This document shows, one piece after another, positions 1 through 11,117 of a stretch of DNA of 64,000 nucleotides (position 1 is the stretch's first letter; every line of letters starts with the position of its first letter). Made by a program: the position numbers and the translations under genes. Origin of the DNA: Corynebacterium heidelbergense (GTDB taxonomy: Bacteria > Actinomycetota > Actinomycetes > Mycobacteriales > Mycobacteriaceae); contig NZ_CP063191.1 of NCBI RefSeq assembly GCF_028609845.1, positions 1,426,001 to 1,490,000 of the forward strand. The letters are read 5' to 3'. The notes under the pieces were generated by a model, which was given only the letters and a program-made list of their open reading frames with translations, was not told where the DNA came from and searched no databases.

Positions 1-463
1 AATACCTGGGCAAGCGCATCGGTATCAGCGAAATCACGAAGGCGAGCATGTACCTGCTCATCATGCCCGCCTTGGTGCTGGCGGGCGTGGGCATCTCCAC
101 GATGCTGCCGGATACCCGGGATTCGATGTCCACCACCGGCCCCCACGGCTTCTCGGACATCGTTTACGCCTACACGAGTGCCTCGAACAACAACGGTTCG
201 GCCTTCGCCGGGTTCGGCGCGGATACCCCTTGGTTCAACATCTCCCTGGCGGTGGCGATGATGCTCGGGCGCTTCCTGCCCATTATCTTCGCCTTGGCCC
301 TGGCCGGCGCATTCGCCAAGCAGCGCCCCGCCGAGGCCACGGCGGGTACCCTGCCCACCCACCGACCGCAGTTCGTCGGCGTGATGGTGGGGATTGCCCT
401 CATCCTCGGCGCACTGACCTTCCTGCCCACCCTCGTTCTCGGCCCGTTGACGGAGGCGCTGCA

Positions 464-467
<4 letters not shown>
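1..467 (+). CDS. kdpA: KdpA, potassium-binding subunit of K+-transporting ATPase (3' part only)
   Basis: The frame is open from base 3 and gives the last 154 residues of KdpA, the membrane subunit that selects and conducts K+ in the high-affinity KdpFABC pump. Visible are the conserved stretch [19 protein letters not shown], the [23 protein letters not shown] region typical of the last selectivity-filter repeat (split here by no indel), and three hydrophobic membrane segments. The 5' part lies before the window. The stop TGA overlaps the kdpB start in an ATGA, so the two are translationally coupled. Identification is firm; an upstream kdpF cannot be judged. Confidence 0.96.
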
Positions 468-2565
<2,098 letters not shown>

Positions 2566-2569
<4 letters not shown>

Positions 2570-3204
2570 CCACCGAAGCTATCCCCGAGACGGATCGCGC
2601 GACCCGCAGGTCCCTGCGTTCTTCCAATTCCTCTTCGCGGGTTTTGCTCACGGCTATCCGCTCCGTTGTGCTGTTCACCGTTGTGCTGGGAATCGTTTAC
2701 CCGCTCGTGGTATTCGGGATCGGGCGGTTGATGCCGAATAAGGCCGATGGGTCCATGGTTCATAATTCGGCCGGGCAGGTGGTGGGTTCTTCCCTCATCG
2801 GCCAGGCGGTGGATAAGCCCGGATTCTTCTTCCCCCGTCCCTCGGCGGCCGGTGATGAGCCGGGGTACGACGCCATGAGCTCCGGCGCTTCCAATATCTC
2901 CCCCGCAGACCAGAAGTACCGCGCGGATATAGCGCAACTGCGCGAAAAGATCGCCACCCGGGAGGGCGTGAGCGTGGAGCGGGTGCCGGTAGATGCCATC
3001 ACCTCCTCCGGTTCCGGCCTGGATCCCCAGATCTCGCGGGCCTACGCGGACCTGCAGGTCAACCGGGTGGCCAAGGAGCGCGGCGTGCCCGTGGAGCGGG
3101 TTCGGGGCCTCGTGGAGGAGCACACCCACACCAGTTTCAACGGCGCCGCCGACGGCAAGCCGGTGAACGTGGTGGAGCTCAACGAAGCCCTCACCCGCAT
3201 CTAG
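2566..3204 (+). CDS. kdpC: KdpC, accessory subunit of the K+-transporting ATPase
   Basis: This 212-residue protein matches KdpC. It has one N-terminal membrane helix (about residues 25-50) and an extracytoplasmic domain with the family motifs GRPSA-like ([21 protein letters not shown]), [19 protein letters not shown], and ASGSGLDP-like [16 protein letters not shown]. KdpC stabilises nucleotide binding in the Kdp complex. The gene starts in the kdpB stop (ATGA). After its stop, 52 nt contain a short GGGTT/AACCC inverted repeat (3211-3226) before kdpD. This is too weak to call a terminator. Confidence 0.96.
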
Positions 3205-3256
3205 GCCCGGGGGTTAGGCTGAACCCTGATAAGCACGATTAACGGAAGAGTCCAAC

Positions 3257-6085
3257 ATGGCCCAGCGCGGAAAACTCAAGGTTTATCTGGGGTTCGCCCC
3301 GGGTGTGGGGAAAACCTGCGCGATGCTCAGCGAGGCCCACGACCTGCAGGCCCGCGGCCACGATGTGCTCATCGGCCTGGTCGAGGACCACGGCCGGGAG
3401 CGCACCCGGAAACTGGTGGAGGGCCTGCCGGTACTCCCCCGCTTGGAGTACGCCCACCGGGGCGGCACGTACACCGAATTGGACGTGGAGGCCGCGCTCG
3501 AGGCACATCCGGAGATCATCCTCGTCGATGAGTTGGCCCACACGGTGGTGGGCTATGGGGAAGTCTCCGATACCCGCTCTGGGGAGTCCAAGCGCTGGCA
3601 CGACGTGTACACGCTGCTGGATGCCGGTATCGACGTCATCTCCACAATGAACATCCAGCACCTGGAGTCCCTCAATGACGTGGTCGCGGCGGTGACGGGG
3701 ACGCGGCAGCGGGAGACCGTGCCGGACCAGGTGCTCCGCGATGCCGACGAGATCGAACTGGTGGACCTGTCCCCGGACGCCCTGCGCATCCGCCTGGCCC
3801 GGGGCGAGGTCTACCGCCAGGAGCAGGCCGAGGCCGCGCTGGCGAAGTACTTCCGGGTGGGCAACCTCACCGCCCTCCGCGAGCTGGCGCTGCTGTGGCT
3901 GGCGGACAAAGTGGACGAGGGCTTGGAGCGCTACCGCGCGGACCAGGAGATCCAGGAGACCTGGCCCACTCGGGAGCGCGTGGTCGTGTCCGTTCAGGCC
4001 AACGCCAGCGCCGAGCGCCTCATCCGACGGGGGGCGCGCATCACCGGCCGAGTGGCCGGCCGCGAAATGTTTGTGGTGCACGTCGCCGGGGACGACGACG
4101 GTCTGCGCAGCGACGTACCGCGTGTGCTCAAGCGGCTGCAGTCGATGACGGAATCCCTCGGCGGCGAATGGCGGGTACTCGTCGGCGACGACGTGCCGGA
4201 AACACTGTTGCAGTTCGCCCGGAATATCAACGCCTCCCAGCTCGTGATCGGTTTCTCTGGGCGGATCCGCAGCATGTTCGGCGGGGGTACCTCCAAGCGC
4301 ATCATCGACGGCTCCGGCCCGATCGACGTTCACATCGTCTCCACCAACGCCCCCTTCCGGGAGAACCCCGGTTCTGCGGAGCCCAGCCCCATCCCCAGCG
4401 CAAAGAAGGGTACCGGGGGCCTGGCCCTGCTGGGCCTATCCCCCAGCGAAAGCAAGCCCATCGCCGCCAGACCCGCGGCCCGGCCCTCTGCTCTGGGCAC
4501 CACTGGCAGCAAGAGCGCGCGCAGCACCGTCCGCCGCAGATCCAAAGTCTCGCTGGAGAAGCGGCTGAGCACCCCGCGCCCCCTCAAGTGGCGTTCCCGC
4601 TTTTCCGGGGAGTTGCGGCTCTCCCCCTCCCGGCGGCTGATCGGTTGGCTCATCGGGGTGCTCGGCCCCATCTTGCTCACCGCCGCCGTCGTCCCCTTCG
4701 AGCCGGCCCTGCGCTACCTGGGCGCCATCCTGCTGGGCTACCTGACCATCGCCGTGTTCGCCGGACTCGCGGCGGGGATTTGGCCGGCCATGGTGTGCGT
4801 ACTGCTCGGCACGCTGCTGGCCAACTGGTTCCTCACCCAACCGGTGCACACCTTCACGGTAACTAAGCCGGAGAACATCGTTCAGCTCATCCTCTTCGCC
4901 ATCATCGCCGCCAGCGTCTCCTGGATCGTCCACGTCGCCGAACGCCGCCAGGCACTGGCCACGCAACGCCTGGGCCAAGCGGTTGTGTTGTCGGATCTGG
5001 CTAGGGGCGTCATCAATGAGGGAGACAATCTCAACCAGCTACTGCAACGATTGCGCCAAACCTTCGCCCTCAAGCGCGTCGATCTGCAAAGGTACGTCCC
5101 CGAGCGGAAGAAGTGGGTGACCATCGAAACCACCTCGGAGGACGGCATCTCCGCCCCCTGGGACGGCGGGAAAGATCCCGTGCGCGTCCGAGCTTCCCAG
5201 GGGCTGCGGATTGTCGTCGGGGGTCGCCAGCTCTCCCCCGCGGACCTGGCCATGATCGAGGCCCACGGTGCACGAATCACCGCCATCATCGACCGCCAGC
5301 AGATGGAGGCGATGCGGCGGGCCACAGCCGCGCTGGAGGCCGGCAACCGGGTGGGCACCGCTCTGCTCGCCGCCGTGAGCCACGACCTACGCACCCCCTT
5401 GGCGGGCATCAAAGCGGCCGTGTCCAGCCTCAGCATGGACGACGTGGAGCTGGACGAAGAAAGTCGCAAAATCCTCATCGAAACCATCGAGTCCAGTGCC
5501 GACCGGCTCGAAACCGTCGTGGGCAACCTGCTGGACATGTCCCGGCTGCGCTCCAACGCCGTCAGCGTGCAGCGCCGGGTACTTCCGGTCACGGAGGTGC
5601 TGGACGCGGTACAAAACGAGTTGCCGGAAGCGGCAGGGTACATGGATGTGGACGTGGATCCGGAGACCCTGGCGGTGCTCGGCGATGCCGGCCTGGTCCA
5701 GCGCATCATCGCCAACATCGTGGTCAATGGGCGCAAGTACGCCCCCCAGTCCCGGCTCACGGTGCTCGCCCGCCCCGGTGGCGTCCTCGGCGAGAGCGAG
5801 GCCAGCGGGGCCGCAGTAGAAATTCGGGTGATCGACCACGGCCCCGGCATCCCCGAAGACATGATGCAAGACGTTTTCACCCCCTTCCAACGCCTCGGGG
5901 ATCAGACAGCCACCACCAACGGCCTGGGCCTGGGTCTCGCGGTGGCGCGCGGATTCGCGGAGGCGATGGGGGGCACCCTTGCCGCCGAGCAGACCCCCGG
6001 CGGCGGGGCCACCCTCGTCCTGGAATTGCCCCGCGCCACTGAGGCGGACGTCGCCGAGAATGACCGGGAGCGGGCGGAGGCATGA
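3257..6085 (+). CDS. kdpD: KdpD, osmosensitive K+ channel sensor histidine kinase
   Basis: The predicted protein has 942 residues. The domains in order are an N-terminal KdpD domain with Walker A GVGKT (residues 17-21) and a DELAH Walker B, a universal-stress-protein-like domain (about 240-360), a Ser/Arg/Lys/Pro-rich linker (about 375-455), a DUF4118-type four-helix membrane region (about 470-560), a GAF-like segment, and a kinase core. The core has H-box SHDLRTPL, a slightly divergent N-box (NIVVNGRKYAP), DHGPGIPE and GLGLGLAVA. It would phosphorylate KdpE when K+ is limiting. A GGAAG ribosome site lies 8 nt before ATG. The linker is the least conserved part and longer than I expect for the E. 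coli protein. Confidence 0.95.
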   Translation: MAQRGKLKVYLGFAPGVGKTCAMLSEAHDLQARGHDVLIGLVEDHGRERTRKLVEGLPVLPRLEYAHRGGTYTELDVEAALEAHPEIILVDELAHTVVGYGEVSDTRSGESKRWHDVYTLLDAGIDVISTMNIQHLESLNDVVAAVTGTRQRETVPDQVLRDADEIELVDLSPDALRIRLARGEVYRQEQAEAALAKYFRVGNLTALRELALLWLADKVDEGLERYRADQEIQETWPTRERVVVSVQANASAERLIRRGARITGRVAGREMFVVHVAGDDDGLRSDVPRVLKRLQSMTESLGGEWRVLVGDDVPETLLQFARNINASQLVIGFSGRIRSMFGGGTSKRIIDGSGPIDVHIVSTNAPFRENPGSAEPSPIPSAKKGTGGLALLGLSPSESKPIAARPAARPSALGTTGSKSARSTVRRRSKVSLEKRLSTPRPLKWRSRFSGELRLSPSRRLIGWLIGVLGPILLTAAVVPFEPALRYLGAILLGYLTIAVFAGLAAGIWPAMVCVLLGTLLANWFLTQPVHTFTVTKPENIVQLILFAIIAASVSWIVHVAERRQALATQRLGQAVVLSDLARGVINEGDNLNQLLQRLRQTFALKRVDLQRYVPERKKWVTIETTSEDGISAPWDGGKDPVRVRASQGLRIVVGGRQLSPADLAMIEAHGARITAIIDRQQMEAMRRATAALEAGNRVGTALLAAVSHDLRTPLAGIKAAVSSLSMDDVELDEESRKILIETIESSADRLETVVGNLLDMSRLRSNAVSVQRRVLPVTEVLDAVQNELPEAAGYMDVDVDPETLAVLGDAGLVQRIIANIVVNGRKYAPQSRLTVLARPGGVLGESEASGAAVEIRVIDHGPGIPEDMMQDVFTPFQRLGDQTATTNGLGLGLAVARGFAEAMGGTLAAEQTPGGGATLVLELPRATEADVAENDRERAEA

Positions 6086-6783
6086 GCGAGGCGGCGCGCA
6101 CCAAGATCCTCCTGGTGGAGGACGATATCCCCCTGGCCAATGCCGTGCGGATCAGCCTTGTGGCCCGCAAGTACGACGTGCAGGTGGCCACAACTGCAAC
6201 CGCTGCGACGCAACTGGCCAGCAAATGGCAGCCAGACGCGGTTCTGCTGGACCTGGGTCTGCCGGACATGAGCGGGTTGGAAGTCCTGCGTTCCCTGCGC
6301 TCGTGGAGCTCCATTCCGGTGATCGTGGTCTCCGCCCGTCACGACCAGCCGGGCAAGATCAACGCCCTCGACGAGGGGGCGGACGACTACGTCACCAAAC
6401 CCTTTGCCGTCGGCGAGCTGCTGGCCCGGCTGCGGGCCGCGCTCCGCCGGGTGCCGGATAGCACTCAGCAGGAACAACCGGTGGTCACCACCAGTGACGG
6501 GCGCCTAGAAGTGGACCTGGCCCTCTCCCAGGCGCGGGTGGACGGCCAGCCGGTGCACCTGACCCCCCGGGAATGGGGCATCGTCGAGTACCTTGCGCGC
6601 CGCAAGGGGCAACTGGTCCCCAAGGCCGACTTACTGCAGGCGGTGTGGGGCCCGAACTACAGCCGGGAGACCAACTACCTGCGGGTATTCATCAGTCAGG
6701 TGCGCCAGAAGTTAGAGCGAGACCCGGCGGCGCCGCAGCACTTTCTTACCGAATTGGGTGTCGGGTACCGATTCGTGCCTTAG
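6082..6783 (+). CDS. kdpE: KdpE, OmpR/PhoB-family response regulator of the kdp operon
   Basis: This 233-residue protein has an N-terminal receiver domain with the acidic pocket ED (residues 14-15), acceptor Asp57 in LLDLGLPDMSGL and Lys in KPF. A C-terminal winged-helix domain follows, with the typical TPREWGIVEYLARRKGQLV and YLRVFISQVRQKLE segments. It overlaps the kdpD stop by ATGA and so is co-translated with its kinase. By family it activates kdpABC transcription when potassium is low. The kdp promoter itself lies before the window. Confidence 0.95.
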   Translation: MSEAARTKILLVEDDIPLANAVRISLVARKYDVQVATTATAATQLASKWQPDAVLLDLGLPDMSGLEVLRSLRSWSSIPVIVVSARHDQPGKINALDEGADDYVTKPFAVGELLARLRAALRRVPDSTQQEQPVVTTSDGRLEVDLALSQARVDGQPVHLTPREWGIVEYLARRKGQLVPKADLLQAVWGPNYSRETNYLRVFISQVRQKLERDPAAPQHFLTELGVGYRFVP

Positions 6784-6829
6784 GCCCCCGAACAAAAAAG
6801 CACGAGAAGCAAAGGTTCTGGGATCAACG

Positions 6830-7183
6830 ATGTTCTGCATTCTCTCCGCCACCTATACCCTGGCCGGCGCGATGTTCCTGTGGTTGGCCCTGGCCTCCCG
6901 GCGCGGTCTGTCCCGAAATCACTGTGCGGGCATTCGGACGCCAAAAACAATGCGCTCGGATGAGGCCTTCGTCACGGCCAACCGGGCGGTGTGGGGACTG
7001 ACTTTCCTACAGGGAGCCATTTTCCTACTGTCCGCCGTGGCCCTGATTCTTGTGTCCCGGGCCCAGGTATCGCCCGCAGCATCACTGGGTTTTGCGCTGC
7101 TGCCCGCAGTGATCAGCCTGGGGCTCGTTGGCCCCCAGGTACGCCGGGCCCACCGGGCGGTGGATTTACTCCCGGGCCGCTGA
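6830..7183 (+). CDS. small hypothetical membrane protein
   Basis: I do not recognise the family. The 117-residue product has about three hydrophobic stretches: residues 1-22, about 50-75 (FLQGAIFLLSAVALILV) and about 85-105. It looks like a small integral membrane protein. The start at 6830 is preferred because the hydrophobic segment begins right there. An upstream in-frame ATG would sit inside kdpE, and an AAAGG lies 15 nt upstream of 6830. It may be co-transcribed with kdp. Its 3' end overlaps the convergent MFS gene by 18 bp. Confidence 0.6.
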   Translation: MFCILSATYTLAGAMFLWLALASRRGLSRNHCAGIRTPKTMRSDEAFVTANRAVWGLTFLQGAIFLLSAVALILVSRAQVSPAASLGFALLPAVISLGLVGPQVRRAHRAVDLLPGR

Positions 7184-8425
7184 TCCGAATCGACCCAACT
7201 GACGCCAAGCGCTGATCCCGCCGACAACGGCGACAATGGTCATAGCCAGGGCGGAAACCCAGAACCCGGTGCCGTCGGCCAGAGCTAGGGCCACCCATCC
7301 CGCCAAGAATGACAAGCCCAGGGGGATGCAGGTGAGCAGGGTGAAATCCGATCCGGCACGCGTCGGCCGGGCGAACCGGAGGGCCTGGGTGTAGACGGCC
7401 ACATTCACCATGGTGTATCCCGTAAGGAGCAGGCTCACGCCGATTGCCGCCTGGATGAAGGACCCGGAGCTCGGTGACACCTCGGATGCGCCGGTGGCTC
7501 CGAAGATCGGCTGGAGGGTGGCGATTCCGGAAGCCAGCATGATCGTTCCGAGTACGACGGAACTCCTCCTTTCCAGCTTGGCATCGAGGTGGCCGGCCAG
7601 CAGCCCCGCGAGGATCGCGGGAAGAGAGGCCACAGTGAGCGTGATGAGGCCGATCTGGGTGAGCGAGAAGCCGTAGTCCCCGAGGGCCGGAGTGACCAGG
7701 GAATAGGCCCCCGCCGACCCCATGTAGAGCAGCGGCATGGTGACGAAACACCAACGGCGGCAGTCTCGGTTCCGGAACAGGTCAAACGTGTCCCGCCCCC
7801 AGGGCGTGGATCCCGCGCGGTTGTCCTGTTCGGCCCGGGGTTCGCGGTAGTGCAGGACGGAAACGAGGGCCAAGGACGTTGTGGCCGCCAGCAGGACGCC
7901 GGCGGCTGGAAGCCCCCACCGATCGGCCACGAAGACGGCGCCTGCCCCGCCCACGAGATTGCCGACGTACCCAGCCGAGACCTGTATGGAACTTCCGGTA
8001 TCCCGGCGCCGCCCGCTCAAGCCACGCACGGAGATAGCGTCTGCGGCAATGTCCTGAGTAGCGCTGAGGAGGACGAAGAGGGCCACGATCGCCCCGAGGG
8101 CGGCAATCTGACGAGCAGGGTGGGGGATGAATGCCATGCACAGCAGTGACACCACCATGCCGCTCTGCAGCAGAAGGAGCCACCCGCGGTAATGCCCCTG
8201 GCGGCGCATTGGGGCCCACCGATCCACCAACGGAGCCCACAGGATCTTCAGTGGCCAAATAACGCCGAATAGCTGGAAGAGCCCCAGTGTGCTGAGGCTA
8301 ACGCCGTCCGCCCGCAAGATAGCTGTCAAACCGACCGTGAGGAATCCCACGCCGATGAACTGGGTTGTGTACAGCGCCCACAGAAGCTTCAGCGGGACCT
8401 GGGCCTGGCCTGAAGCATCGGTCAT
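7166..8425 (-). CDS. MFS permease of the AmpG/RhtX type, probably siderophore transport
   Basis: The protein has 419 residues and about 12 hydrophobic segments. Its N-terminal half has the pattern of AmpG/RhtX/FptX importers: a start without signal peptide, GVSLSTLGLFQLFGVIWPLK, then WAPLVDRW, then SATQDIAADAISV. RhtX and FptX take ferric siderophores across the inner membrane. The substrate here is inferred from context: the ATG lies 3 nt after the stop of a siderophore-interacting reductase, and the divergent promoter carries a DtxR box. An export role cannot be excluded. The fold is clear; the substrate is a hypothesis. Confidence 0.8.
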   Translation of the reverse strand: MTDASGQAQVPLKLLWALYTTQFIGVGFLTVGLTAILRADGVSLSTLGLFQLFGVIWPLKILWAPLVDRWAPMRRQGHYRGWLLLLQSGMVVSLLCMAFIPHPARQIAALGAIVALFVLLSATQDIAADAISVRGLSGRRRDTGSSIQVSAGYVGNLVGGAGAVFVADRWGLPAAGVLLAATTSLALVSVLHYREPRAEQDNRAGSTPWGRDTFDLFRNRDCRRWCFVTMPLLYMGSAGAYSLVTPALGDYGFSLTQIGLITLTVASLPAILAGLLAGHLDAKLERRSSVVLGTIMLASGIATLQPIFGATGASEVSPSSGSFIQAAIGVSLLLTGYTMVNVAVYTQALRFARPTRAGSDFTLLTCIPLGLSFLAGWVALALADGTGFWVSALAMTIVAVVGGISAWRQLGRFGSAARE

Positions 8426-8428
8426 GTT

Positions 8429-9166
8429 CTACGCCACCGCTTTCCAGTAACCGAGCGAGCACAGATCCGTCTTGGTGATTCCGTGATCCGCCCGCAAGCG
8501 CTTTACGAGGGCACGGGTTTTTCCAGCCTCGAGGGCCACCCAGACGCGCGGACTGTCACTGCTTTGCGCTACACATTGGGCCGCGACGTCCGTGACAGAT
8601 GGCCCGCTGTCGTGCTGACAACGGATGACCTGGTGACGTGAACTGGCACAGACAGGAACCTGCGCGTCCGAGGCCAGTCGGTTTTCCACCACGGCGGTGA
8701 TCGGAGTAGTGACCAGGGTGCCTAGCAGCGAATTCATGGCAGGCAACGAAGCCATGTCACCCACAAGGACGATTGGTTTCGATTTGCTGATGGCGAGTTC
8801 ATCGACGCGAAGCCCCCAGGGGGTTTTGGAACCAAGTAGCGATGCCTGGATGGTCCAGCCGGGTTCCGCCGCCCGGGCCCAGTCGGAGGCGATTCCGTCG
8901 TGCAAGGTGAACTCGATGTGGGCCCGTCCGCACTGCTCATCTGCCCCCACGATGGTGAAGGCCCGTTGATGCCAGGAGGCGTCCCCTGCGGGAAACCACA
9001 GCCGCAACCACAGAGTGGGGAACGCTGGAGTAAAGGAGAATAACTGCCCGCAGTCCACCGTGACCCGTACGAAGGAGTCGCTGAGCCACTCCTTGGACAG
9101 GACCGTCAATGTGGTTTGCCCCGACCCAAGGGTCCGGACAAGAATCCGCTCCAGTTCAGATAGCAT
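8429..9166 (-). CDS. siderophore-interacting protein (FAD/NAD(P)H ferric-siderophore reductase)
   Basis: The 245-residue protein fits the SIP/ViuB family, which releases iron from imported ferric siderophores by reduction in the cytosol. It shows an N-terminal FAD-binding barrel with the flavin motif RAFTIV (usually RxYTxR), the HDGIASDWARAAEPG segment, and the nucleotide-domain start LVGDMASLPAM. The C-terminal end is LGYWK, as in other SIPs. It is slightly short and its flavin motif is degenerate (RAFT). The start at 9166 has an AAAGG only 4 nt upstream. A TTG start 12 nt earlier (9178) is possible. It heads a two-gene operon with the MFS permease. Confidence 0.85.
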   Translation of the reverse strand: MLSELERILVRTLGSGQTTLTVLSKEWLSDSFVRVTVDCGQLFSFTPAFPTLWLRLWFPAGDASWHQRAFTIVGADEQCGRAHIEFTLHDGIASDWARAAEPGWTIQASLLGSKTPWGLRVDELAISKSKPIVLVGDMASLPAMNSLLGTLVTTPITAVVENRLASDAQVPVCASSRHQVIRCQHDSGPSVTDVAAQCVAQSSDSPRVWVALEAGKTRALVKRLRADHGITKTDLCSLGYWKAVA

Positions 9167-9249
9167 GGGGCCTTTCAACTCATAGGGGAGCCAGAAAACA
9201 GGCTGTGATCTGGGAATTTGTATTTACGCAACATTTGCTTGTCTAATTC

Positions 9250-9255
9250 TATACT
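9250..9255 (+). promoter_or_regulatory. -10 element for the acylase operon
   Basis: TATACT is a near-perfect -10 hexamer and touches the DtxR-type operator that begins at 9255. I see no good -35 at 17 bp. A transcript would start near 9262, inside the operator, so bound DtxR would block initiation. Confidence 0.5.
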
Positions 9256-9273
9256 TAGGATAGCCTTTGCAAC
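9255..9273 (+). promoter_or_regulatory. DtxR-type iron box
   Basis: TTAGGATAGCCTTTGCAAC matches the C. diphtheriae tox operator (TTAGGATAGCTTTACCTAA) at 14 of 19 positions, with an intact left half and a weaker right half. It lies between the divergent reductase/MFS and acylase/acyltransferase genes and overlaps the acylase -10 region. By family knowledge DtxR with Fe2+ would repress here when iron is plentiful. Binding is inferred, not shown. Confidence 0.7.
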
Positions 9274-9289
9274 GTAGCCGGGGCTACGT
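9272..9289. repeat. perfect 18-bp palindrome before the acylase start
   Basis: ACGTAGCCGGGGCTACGT has two 8-bp arms around GG. It overlaps the end of the DtxR box by two bases and ends one base before the GTG proposed as the acylase start. It could be a second operator or a hairpin in the 5' end of the mRNA. Confidence 0.6.
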
Positions 9290-9290
9290 C

Positions 9291-11117
9291 GTGAACGTGT
9301 CGGGAGGGCCAGCCATCACATCCATCACCCGCTCCCCCGATGGCATCCCCACCATCAGCGCCGACAGCATCACGGATCTAGCCCACGGGCAGGGGACAGC
9401 GACAGCCACTGATCGCTCCCAGCAACTCATCGCAGATCATCGCCGCCTGTGCGCTGCCAGCGGGGAGCCACTGGATCGCCTTGTCGGCCGCGTCGGGCTG
9501 CGGCTTAGCGCCAGGCGGTGTTTCGAACGAGCAACCCCCGCAGCCAGGGACTTTTGTGCGGCCTACGCCGACGGAGTGAACGGGATCCTGGCGCGCGTTC
9601 CAGATACGAGCCGATGGGAGCCCTGGGACCCTATCGGGATGATGTTGCTGTCTCACCTGCTGTTCGGCGCATTCCCCGAAACCCTCTGGCGCGAAACCGT
9701 CCGCGCAACGCTCGGACCCGAGTTCCTCACGGCCTTCTCACACGAACCTGCGGTATCCGCGGGGAGCAATGCGTGGTTTATCCCTTCTTCCTGGTCTTCC
9801 ACCGGCCGCCCTATTCTGTGCGCGGACCCCCACCGGTTGTTGGAACCCCCCGGCCCCTACCACCAGATGCGATTGCGGGCCCCCGGAATCAACGTTGATG
9901 GTTTGGCCTTCCCCGGTTTTCCCGGGGTCCCCCATTTCGGCCAAACCCCCACCTGCGCATGGGTGATCACCAATGCTATGGCTGACTCACAACCACTGGT
10001 TCGGCTCACCGGACAAGCAGCAGCTCCAGACTTGCCGATCGTGGCATGGGACGGGCGGGGTAATCCCCTGGGATTGGGATGGAGCGCACAAGTGACCGGT
10101 GACGGGGGCCTCCAAACAAGCATGGATCTTTTAGGGGCAGCCGATACCCGAAACATCATCGGCGCGTACTCCCACTGGGTGGACCCCGTCAATGACGTAT
10201 TGGCAGCCGATCGCTCGGGGAGAGGCGTTCGGTTTACTGCTGGTCGGGTCCTCCGGCTGAATTCAGAGAAACGGGCCGGGCCGTTGTCCTTACACGAGTT
10301 CCGCCAAGCTGGATGGGAACGCTTCCCGGTCCGCGTCCTGGAGGCACCGGAAGCCGCTGCGAACGAACGCAAACCCGAGGAGGCGCGTTTGGGGTACAGC
10401 TACTGCCCGGATCAGCGAGCACGGCGTATTCGCGAATTGCTGAGAAAACACGGCAGCGCACCGATAACCCCGGAAGCCGCAGCGAGCATCGCCATGGATA
10501 CTTACGACGAGGAGCTACACGGTTTGGTCGGGCGTTTGTGTAACACGAGCCGGCAAACACCATCTTCCAGGTCTTTCCATCGTTACCTCTCGGATTGGGA
10601 CGGTTACTTCGCCAGCGATTCTGTCGATGCCGCTGCGGTTGCCGCATGGCGACACGCTCTGGTGGATCTGCTCTGCGAACTTCCGATCCTTAAACGCCTT
10701 CAGACCGGTTCCAAGAACTTGCGAACCCTCTGCGACCCGCTTTTCGAACCATGGCTCAACCCCAGGGTCCGGGTGGGCCTATCCCTACCCTCCATCCTCA
10801 CATCCCACGCGTTATTCGGGTTCGACGTCCGTGCGATTACGCACCGAGCGGCAGAACTGGCAGCTCAGCGCTTTGGCGGCGAGACCTGGGGACAACTGCA
10901 CGGCCTGGGTGGGGACACCCAAACCATCCTGGCGGCCGGTTCCCTCCCAGGGGTAACGGATCGATGCCTGAGGGTTCCGGTAGCCCGAGTCCTGTGGGAT
11001 ATCGGCAATCCGAATGGTTCCTCGTGGGTTGTGCCAGAACGGGGCCAAGAGCCGCTGTGGGAACGGGGAGAGTCCATACCGGTTCGACACTATGAACGGA
11101 GTTACGTCAATGCATGA
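9291..11117 (+). CDS. penicillin-acylase-family Ntn hydrolase, apparently cytosolic
   Basis: The 608-residue protein belongs to the penicillin amidase family (Ntn hydrolases), which cut amide bonds. The predicted maturation site is the Gly-Ser pair in SAGSNAW, making Ser159 (codon 9765-9767) the N-terminal nucleophile of the beta chain. Downstream come the expected ADPHRLLEPPGPYHQ and FPGFPGVPHFGQT segments and the GxxWxxTNAxxD-like WVITNAMADS. The alpha segment is short. I see no signal peptide, unlike periplasmic acylases. The start is uncertain. The longest reading begins at a TTG inside the DtxR box, so GTG 9291 (or 9297) is preferred. By context the substrate may be a siderophore or its breakdown product, as with PvdQ in pyoverdine maturation. 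Confidence 0.82.
   Translation: MNVSGGPAITSITRSPDGIPTISADSITDLAHGQGTATATDRSQQLIADHRRLCAASGEPLDRLVGRVGLRLSARRCFERATPAARDFCAAYADGVNGILARVPDTSRWEPWDPIGMMLLSHLLFGAFPETLWRETVRATLGPEFLTAFSHEPAVSAGSNAWFIPSSWSSTGRPILCADPHRLLEPPGPYHQMRLRAPGINVDGLAFPGFPGVPHFGQTPTCAWVITNAMADSQPLVRLTGQAAAPDLPIVAWDGRGNPLGLGWSAQVTGDGGLQTSMDLLGAADTRNIIGAYSHWVDPVNDVLAADRSGRGVRFTAGRVLRLNSEKRAGPLSLHEFRQAGWERFPVRVLEAPEAAANERKPEEARLGYSYCPDQRARRIRELLRKHGSAPITPEAAASIAMDTYDEELHGLVGRLCNTSRQTPSSRSFHRYLSDWDGYFASDSVDAAAVAAWRHALVDLLCELPILKRLQTGSKNLRTLCDPLFEPWLNPRVRVGLSLPSILTSHALFGFDVRAITHRAAELAAQRFGGETWGQLHGLGGDTQTILAAGSLPGVTDRCLRVPVARVLWDIGNPNGSSWVVPERGQEPLWERGESIPVRHYERSYVNA

Noticed and set aside
3211..3226. GGGTT/AACCC hairpin between kdpC and kdpD as a terminator
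   Set aside because: The stem is only 5 bp and no T-run follows; read-through into kdpDE is more likely.
9267..9290. TTG start for the acylase inside the DtxR box
   Set aside because: A start codon inside the operator, upstream of any plausible ribosome site, is unlikely. GTG at 9291 or 9297 fits the family N-terminus better.
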